The translations under genes were made by a program, and so were the position numbers. Below are positions 58,796-64,000 of a stretch of DNA of 64,000 nucleotides, piece by piece (position 1 is the first letter of the stretch; the number at the start of each line of letters is the position of its first letter). The stretch comes from Neckera pumila (taxonomy: Eukaryota > Streptophyta > Bryopsida > Hypnales > Neckeraceae), in the NCBI GenBank assembly GCA_963969595.1, contig OZ018408.1, positions 12,273,823-12,337,822 on the forward strand, written 5' to 3'. The notes under the pieces are model-generated. The model was given only the letters and a program-made list of their open reading frames with translations, was not told where the DNA came from and searched no databases.

Positions 58796-59651
58796 TAGCG
58801 GTGCTATTTTGTGAGCGTGCAAGCTTGAGCCTATGAGCGTTGAGCGGGGATAATGTGAGCATTGAGCTCAGAAATTTGAACAAGTTCTAGAAAATTTATT
58901 AATATTTCTAAAAATAGTTTTTGACTAAAAACTTTGGTCAAAATTTATTTTTTTTAGTAAATTTTAGTACCTATTACTATGAACTTGCTACCATGGACCT
59001 ATTACCGTGGTTATGTAGAATTCAGATGAAAATTATAATTTTCAGTGTTGAACGTCTAAAATATTAGAAGTATACATTATGAAAATGATGAACTCAATTG
59101 ATGTGAAAGATGAATGGAGATGGAAATAAGTTTGTATAGAATATTAGTTGATCACTATTCAATAGCAACGTGGGTCTTCTTGGAGTTGATAGGAGGGTAT
59201 CACTAATTTTCTCTTGATACACTATTGTTGGACTTGTTTAGATTTTAGAAAAAAAAATTGTTGACAGGAATTCATTATATGTGAAAAGAGCTTAGCCGCA
59301 CTAAATTTCATTTTTATTGATCACTATCTTGTAGTAGCATGGGTATCAATACTTTTGTCTTGATGTGCTGGTAATTGAACGTGTTCAGATTTTGGAAGAA
59401 AATGTTTGGTTGTTAGAGCTTATTTTTGTAAGGAATGAGCTTCGTTACACCAAATTGTTGATTAGTTGATTATCATCTTCTTATAGGACCTCCTAGCTGC
59501 GACGAGAGGGAGTGAGGGATTTGTCTTATTATTTTTTCCCCCGCGGCTAGGGGCTCTTCTCAACACTAAGAGGTACTAAACAATAAAAGGGGACTGATCA
59601 TAAAAAAAAATCTCAATGGAACAACCTTGATCACTTTCAACCAAATCCTAA

Positions 59652-60574
59652 TTAGCTCCTAAAGGACCATTGTTGGCTCGGCAGACATTTGGAATTTTGG
59701 GCAAGTACCTACAGGCTAGAATTTTGTTGTGATTTTTTGAAACTTTTTTGAAGATAGAAAAAGTGATAAGCTTTGTGGGAATATAATTTTTTTCACAATC
59801 GGTGCCCGGGAAAAAAATTATGACCAAATAAGCTCAAAACAGGGGATGGCAAGTAGCAAAAGAAAAAAGACAAAAATTTGAATTCTTTTTTTATATTTTT
59901 TTTCTCATAGATTATATTTTTGTCTACTTGGAAAGCTTTGATTCATTTCATTTGGATTTGTAATGAGAAATTTATGGACATTCTTGTTTTTTGGGCAGTT
60001 AGAGCATCTTTTTGAAAAAAATAACTTCTAGGATGCATTTCTAAATGCAATTATTCAAATTTTTCAATTTTTTTTTTATGGTTTATATTACTTTCTAGAA
60101 TAATTTCACCATTGGGATTAGTGTGCATTTTAATTCCATCTAAAATATATGAATATTTTAGATTTTCCTTCTATCTCGTAACTACTTTTGCTTAACAATT
60201 TTTTAAAGAATGATAATCAATTTTTTTTGTGTTTTTTTTTTTCCTAGACTCTCAACTCAATTCTCTGCTACAAAGACTTAAGGCTCAAAACTCTGTAGTG
60301 CAAAAATTTAAAGTGCAAAATGTTCAAAGTCAAAAAATCTAGTCCCACAATGTGTTGAAAAACTTGTTTTTTTCACTTTAAACGCAAATATCTTGCAATT
60401 TGTGCGGTCAAAAATTCTGAAATTTTTGTCACACACTCTCATACGAGTTAGGTATAAGATCCTACGGTTGGGTGTGAAAAAAAAACATTTTTCAATTTCT
60501 TTTACTTTTTGCTATAGAAATGGCAGTTTTGAGTGTTTTTTGGCAAAAAAAGGGCCTCGATATTTAGGGGATAA
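59652..60574. mobile_element. TTAA-family element (copy I), nested, degenerate borders
   Basis: The left border TTAG-CTCCTAAAGGACC and right border ATATTTAGGGG-ATAA each differ by one base from TTAA. The interior is homologous (inverted) to 40990-41823. Length 923 bp; non-coding. Confidence 0.62.
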
Positions 60575-60720
60575 TCACAAATTTTTTTCTTCTTAAAATC
60601 TATCAAAGTTCAATAAATAGTACATCAAGATTATTCAAGGGACCACAGTAATAGGTCCATGGTAATAGGTACTAAAATTTAACAAAATAAAAAATTTAAA
60701 ACAAAATTTTTAGATGGAAT

Positions 60721-60983
60721 CACTAAAAGAAAACTGCATTTTACTTGTCAAATTTGCGTTGTACTCAACAAAAAGTATAGAATTGATTTTGTTGGGTTCT
60801 CCCTTTGTAACGCAAAATTCTACATTCCAACGTTTCAACACAGAATTTGACAAGTAAAATGCAAATTTTGTATTAGGATGCAAAATTTTGTGTTACAAAG
60901 GGAGAACTCAATAAAATTGATTCCAAACTTTTTGTTGAGTACAATGCATTTTTTGACTAGTACAATGAAATTTTCTTCTAGTG
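60721..60983. mobile_element. CACTA-type MITE, 263 bp, long TIRs
   Basis: Starts CACTAAAAGAAAACTGCATT and ends TGAAATTTTCTTCTAGTG. The arms stay complementary for about 90 bp (GTACTCAACAAAAAGT; TTCTCCCTTTGTAAC). 3-bp duplication AAT (60718-60720, 60984-60986). Its TIRs differ from those of the MITE at 268-484, so it is a separate CACTA family. Confidence 0.85.
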
Positions 60984-61159
60984 AATTTTAAAAAAATTAT
61001 GTACTCACAAGCTCACACTCATAGACTCACAAAATAGCAACCTTGCCTTTGGCTCCAAAGGAAAAAAATCTAATATTTGAAGTGAATCCTCTTAATCCCC
61101 TCTTTCTAACTGAACAAATTAAATTGGCAAAGCCTTATGAAGAAATACTCATGCAATTG

Positions 61160-62650
61160 GAAAGAAAAAAATTGGACCAAGTGCCTCCCTTCGAAAATGC
61201 CCATGTCCAATTCAACAATTAATTGACAAATGCTTGTAAAGAAAGAACAATTTGTACTATAGGCTACGGAAGGAGTTTTTTTCTTTAATTCATTTAGAAA
61301 GTGGAATAGGCATTGGAAGGTGTCTGGACCCTATAGCAGGCTGTGAGTTTGCTAATTATTTTCCTTATTAAAGGCTGTCTGCCCAGTTCTCTCCATCATT
61401 GTACAGTCTGGCATTCCAACCACCACGTTGTAATTGGCACCAAATTCAAACTAGTTGTGTATGCCCATTGAGCATGCCTGGCTAGCGCTTGAAATACCAA
61501 AAGAAACCATGTTCAAAAATACCATCAAATACTCATACAAGGGCAGCCAATCATTTTAACAAGTGTGGTGGGGGAGGGCACAAAAAGGACACTCTTGTGC
61601 CAATTGAGGGTTTCTTATATGAATATGAACCATTGTTTTTTTGCGTGTTTTGCGTATTGTTGCCAACATGAGGCCTTGATCATCTGTTCAAGCAATATTA
61701 TTGTACAATGAGCAAGATATTGATGGAAATTGGATACCACAAAAGTGTGAGTTACAATCTTGGGTTACATTAATGCATGGGAAGAGAGGTGGGCATGGCA
61801 AAGACGCTTTGAATCCTGGGCATAGTAGCATCAAAGGAGACTACAAGGCAAAGATTCTACAATTTTGTCTAAGTGTGGAATCTACAGATCTATTACTATT
61901 ATCAAAGTTTATATTCAACATGCTTACCAATATAGGCAACTAGACTTAAATCCTGAAGTCCCTACCTCAATGTTTGGTGTAAATTGTAAGTTTCACAATC
62001 CAGCTTTTGTTTGTTCATATTGTTCATCTGTTTAGGATTTCCGCTCTAGTTTGTGTTTGTTCATACCCTTATGGAAGTGCAAGGTTGGAATGATTTTACC
62101 TATATTCAAACTGCATCTTAGTCCATCCAAAAGTCGTAGCTTGTAAATATTTCATTCCGTATTGTATATAGGTAGGAATTGGAAACCTTTGCCCAAAAGT
62201 TTAGCATCAGAATTCTCAATTAATATTGATCAAGAACAACCTCTCAATTTATTTTAGGACCCTCTTCTAAGGTGTGAATTGGTTTGTTTTTATAGCTACC
62301 AATATCTTTAGAGACAAGTTTGAGCCATATCAAAGCTACAAACCTTCATATGAAATTATCTGCATTTAGGCTGTTGTGGACTTGTGGTGTGCCAGACAGA
62401 AAGATCTTTAGGGAAGATCCAACAAATCAGAGCTTGGGAATATGGACGTTCTGTTGACAATTACAATAGAGCCGGTTAGTTTGAAGGTAGCAAGCATTTG
62501 TTCAAAAAGAAGTTTGTTTTAGAGAATTTGTTCCAAAGGATTACTCAACAAATTCATGGGTACAATCGACTGAAACTGTGAGTGAATCACATGTTGATTT
62601 TGAGCATTGTTCTTAGAATGTTGTAAGAGCTATCATAGTGCTCGTGTTGG
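61160..62650 (+). other. Intergenic with unassigned coding-like fragments
   Basis: Frames at 61489-61671 (KCGGGGHKKDTLVP) and 61701-61943 (QDIDGNWIPQKCELQSWVTL, GKRGGHGKD) share a GGxGxxKD-like phrase but belong to no family I recognise. Between them and 62650 nothing else was seen. Confidence 0.3.
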
Positions 62651-62656
62651 GTATTA

Positions 62657-63177
62657 ATGCTCTTGTGTTTGTCTAAACCAGATCTGTATCCCTCGCTATA
62701 TGAAGATTGGGTTGATGCTAAAAGCATCATCGGTGTAATACAAATAGTCCATGCCAAAATTGGAGAGCCAAGTCGAGGGGGGCCCAGTCACAAAGAACTC
62801 CTTCATGACCGTTTGTTTTCTACAATGCTCTATATCATCCTCGAATTGGACTAGAGCAATATGGAACTCTAGAGCCTATTCCATTACCATCATTTGATGA
62901 CCATAGTTGGCCTCTGCCGGATATGGCAACAATAGAGGCGTTTAGAGCTTGGATGTGTGCAAAATTCCTATCTTTGATAAAACCACAGAGTGGTAGTAAA
63001 GCTACCCATTTACAATGGTTTATGCCCATCTGCGTGATGGTGGATCTTTTTTCAACCGCCTCCAATATTCATAGTACAACAACACTATTTATATTCAAAG
63101 TTGTTTCAAACATTTTGATGTCATCTTTAATGGATTTGGGATGGAACACAAAGATTAGTGTTGGAGATGATGTTATA
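62657..63177 (+). pseudogene. Unidentified decayed coding segment
   Basis: The first frame (62657 on) reads LYPSLYEDWVDAKSI. At about 62818 the likely sense shifts frame into FYNALYHPRIGLEQYGTLEP and PSFDDHSWPLP, continuing in the frame MATIEAFRAWMCAKFLSLIK. The continuous, Pro/Trp-containing reading suggests a former gene with at least one shift. Family unknown; a transposon origin is possible. Confidence 0.35.
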
Positions 63178-63240
63178 CACTAGTAGAAAATTGTGTCCAA
63201 AACAACAGAAAATCAATTGATTTCTGTTGTTTTGTACACT
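63178..63240 (+). mobile_element. CACTA-type left terminus with hairpin
   Basis: CACTAGTAGAAAATTGTGTCC, then the hairpin AAAACAACAGAAA / TTTCTGTTGTTTT (63199-63233) around TCAATTGA. The start is typical of CACTA-type ends; the matching right end is not in the window. Confidence 0.55.
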
Positions 63241-63350
63241 GGAATGTCCATTTTCATTGATTTTTGAATTTTTTGTTAATGCGAACAAAACAGCTTCCAA
63301 TTTTCTGTTGATTTGAATAGTGCAATGACCAAATCAACAACTTTTTGTCG

Positions 63351-63450
63351 AATTTGAATCTTTTTGGAATCTTTTTGGAATCTTTCAAAAAAATTGGAAT
63401 CTTTTAGAATCTTTTTAGAATCTCCTAGAATCTTTAAAAATCTTTAGATT
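63351..63450. repeat. Short tandem repeat of GAATCTTTTT-type units
   Basis: About nine imperfect copies of GGAATCTTTTT or TAGAATCTTTTT with an 11-17 bp period. It lies inside the presumed CACTA-type element. Confidence 0.7.
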
Positions 63451-64000
63451 GAACTGAGTATAGAATACATTTTATAAGATTTTGAAAAATTGTGGATTAT
63501 TCTTATACCTTTAGCATTATATAGGACAAGCTTCGCACATTGATGTCAAATAATTAATTGATCCATAAGGCCTTAAGGCATTAATTCATTCTATTTTCTA
63601 CTTTAGGATGAATCTTTTACAATGCAATATATATTGAATATGATTCTTGTAAAATATTTACTGAAGATGTATTTTATTGCTAGCTCAATGCCTATAAAAT
63701 CTTAGACCAATCCAAGTGGCAACTAAAAGTTATATATGAAAAGGTCTTTTTTTTTTAAATGGGTGGTTTTGGGCAATCATGACAAATAACTACAATTGGT
63801 TTGAAATTCTTTTTACATACTTTTGACAAGATTGTTAATAAAATCTCTAAAGTTAGAAGACATTCAATCACACAGTTTTTTCCAAGTTTTGATGTATTTG
63901 ACACTCATTACCAAGAGTGCTCAACATTAGAAAATGAAGATAAGCAATACACACCCTAGCACAAAACTAGAAAAATCATAATCATTCATTTTCAAAGTTG
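63451..64000. other. AT-rich sequence to the window end
   Basis: No gene seen. It is possibly the interior of the CACTA-type element that begins at 63178. Confidence 0.4.

Larger units (their letters stand above)
58796..61046. mobile_element. hAT-like TIR element, 2251 bp, carrying two nested elements
   Basis: Left end TAGCGGTGCTATTTTGTGAG; right end, inverted, GCAAGGTTGCTATTTTGTGAG. The flank CTTTGGCTC is repeated at 58787-58795 and 61047-61055, an 8-9 bp duplication fitting hAT. No transposase frame is present. Inside is a ~180-bp internal duplication (59140-59320 against 59320-59490, sharing TTGATCACTAT and CAGATTTTGGAAGAAAA-like blocks). It also carries a TTAA-family copy and a CACTA-type MITE. 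Confidence 0.78.

Noticed and set aside
1..64000. Search for CRISPR arrays, rRNA genes, LTR retrotransposons or viral insertions
   Set aside because: No regularly spaced direct repeats with unique spacers, no rRNA sequence, and no reverse transcriptase, integrase or capsid motifs were seen.

Overview
This window looks like nuclear DNA of a land plant. It has spliced genes with short GT-AG introns, plant-type chromatin and RING proteins, long AT-rich intergenic stretches and many DNA transposons. The best taxonomic hint is the immune-receptor locus at 51.9-56.7 kb. It joins an alpha/beta-hydrolase domain to NB-ARC and LRR, an architecture (HNL) described from liverworts and other early-diverging land plants. 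I therefore favour a bryophyte or another non-flowering plant, but cannot name a species.

Layout. 0-7.3 kb is AT-rich and gene-free, with a CACTA MITE, a foldback repeat, the first of a dispersed family of TTAA-flanked elements, and a ~280-bp direct duplication. 7.8-10.9 kb (+) holds a two-exon gene for an ARID-ELM2-SANT chromatin protein. 12.9-19.8 kb is a minisatellite split by a 5.7-kb hAT element, whose three-exon transposase (- strand) is in frame throughout except for four nonsense codons. 24.0-29.1 kb (+) is a second, more decayed copy of that transposase, cut by a 2.0-kb CACTA element; removing the CACTA element and one copy of its target duplication restores the hAT frame. 30.6-31.1 kb is a MITE carrying another MITE.

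31.46-38.35 kb (+) is a ten-exon gene for a membrane RING E3 ligase resembling Arabidopsis APD1-4 (460 codons by my model). Its introns carry several TTAA-flanked elements and a 58-bp hairpin insert. 39-49 kb is MITE-rich, with exon-like fragments I cannot identify. 51.9-56.7 kb (+) is the hydrolase-NB-ARC-LRR receptor with a C-terminal ZZ-type zinc finger. It carries one apparent 1-nt frameshift and two Trp-to-stop changes, so it is annotated as a probable pseudogene. 58.8-61.0 kb is a 2.25-kb hAT-like element nested with two other transposon types. The last 3 kb has unidentified coding-like fragments and the start of another CACTA-type element.

Most of the interest lies in (i) a high-copy element family with TTAA target duplications and CCCCTAAA-type ends, a piggyBac-like signature, (ii) the receptor's unusual domain set, its missing hydrolase serine and its indel-free 24 x 72-nt LRR array, and (iii) nested insertions that give a relative order of events. 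Exon borders were placed by splice consensus and phase only; no alignment or RNA evidence was available.
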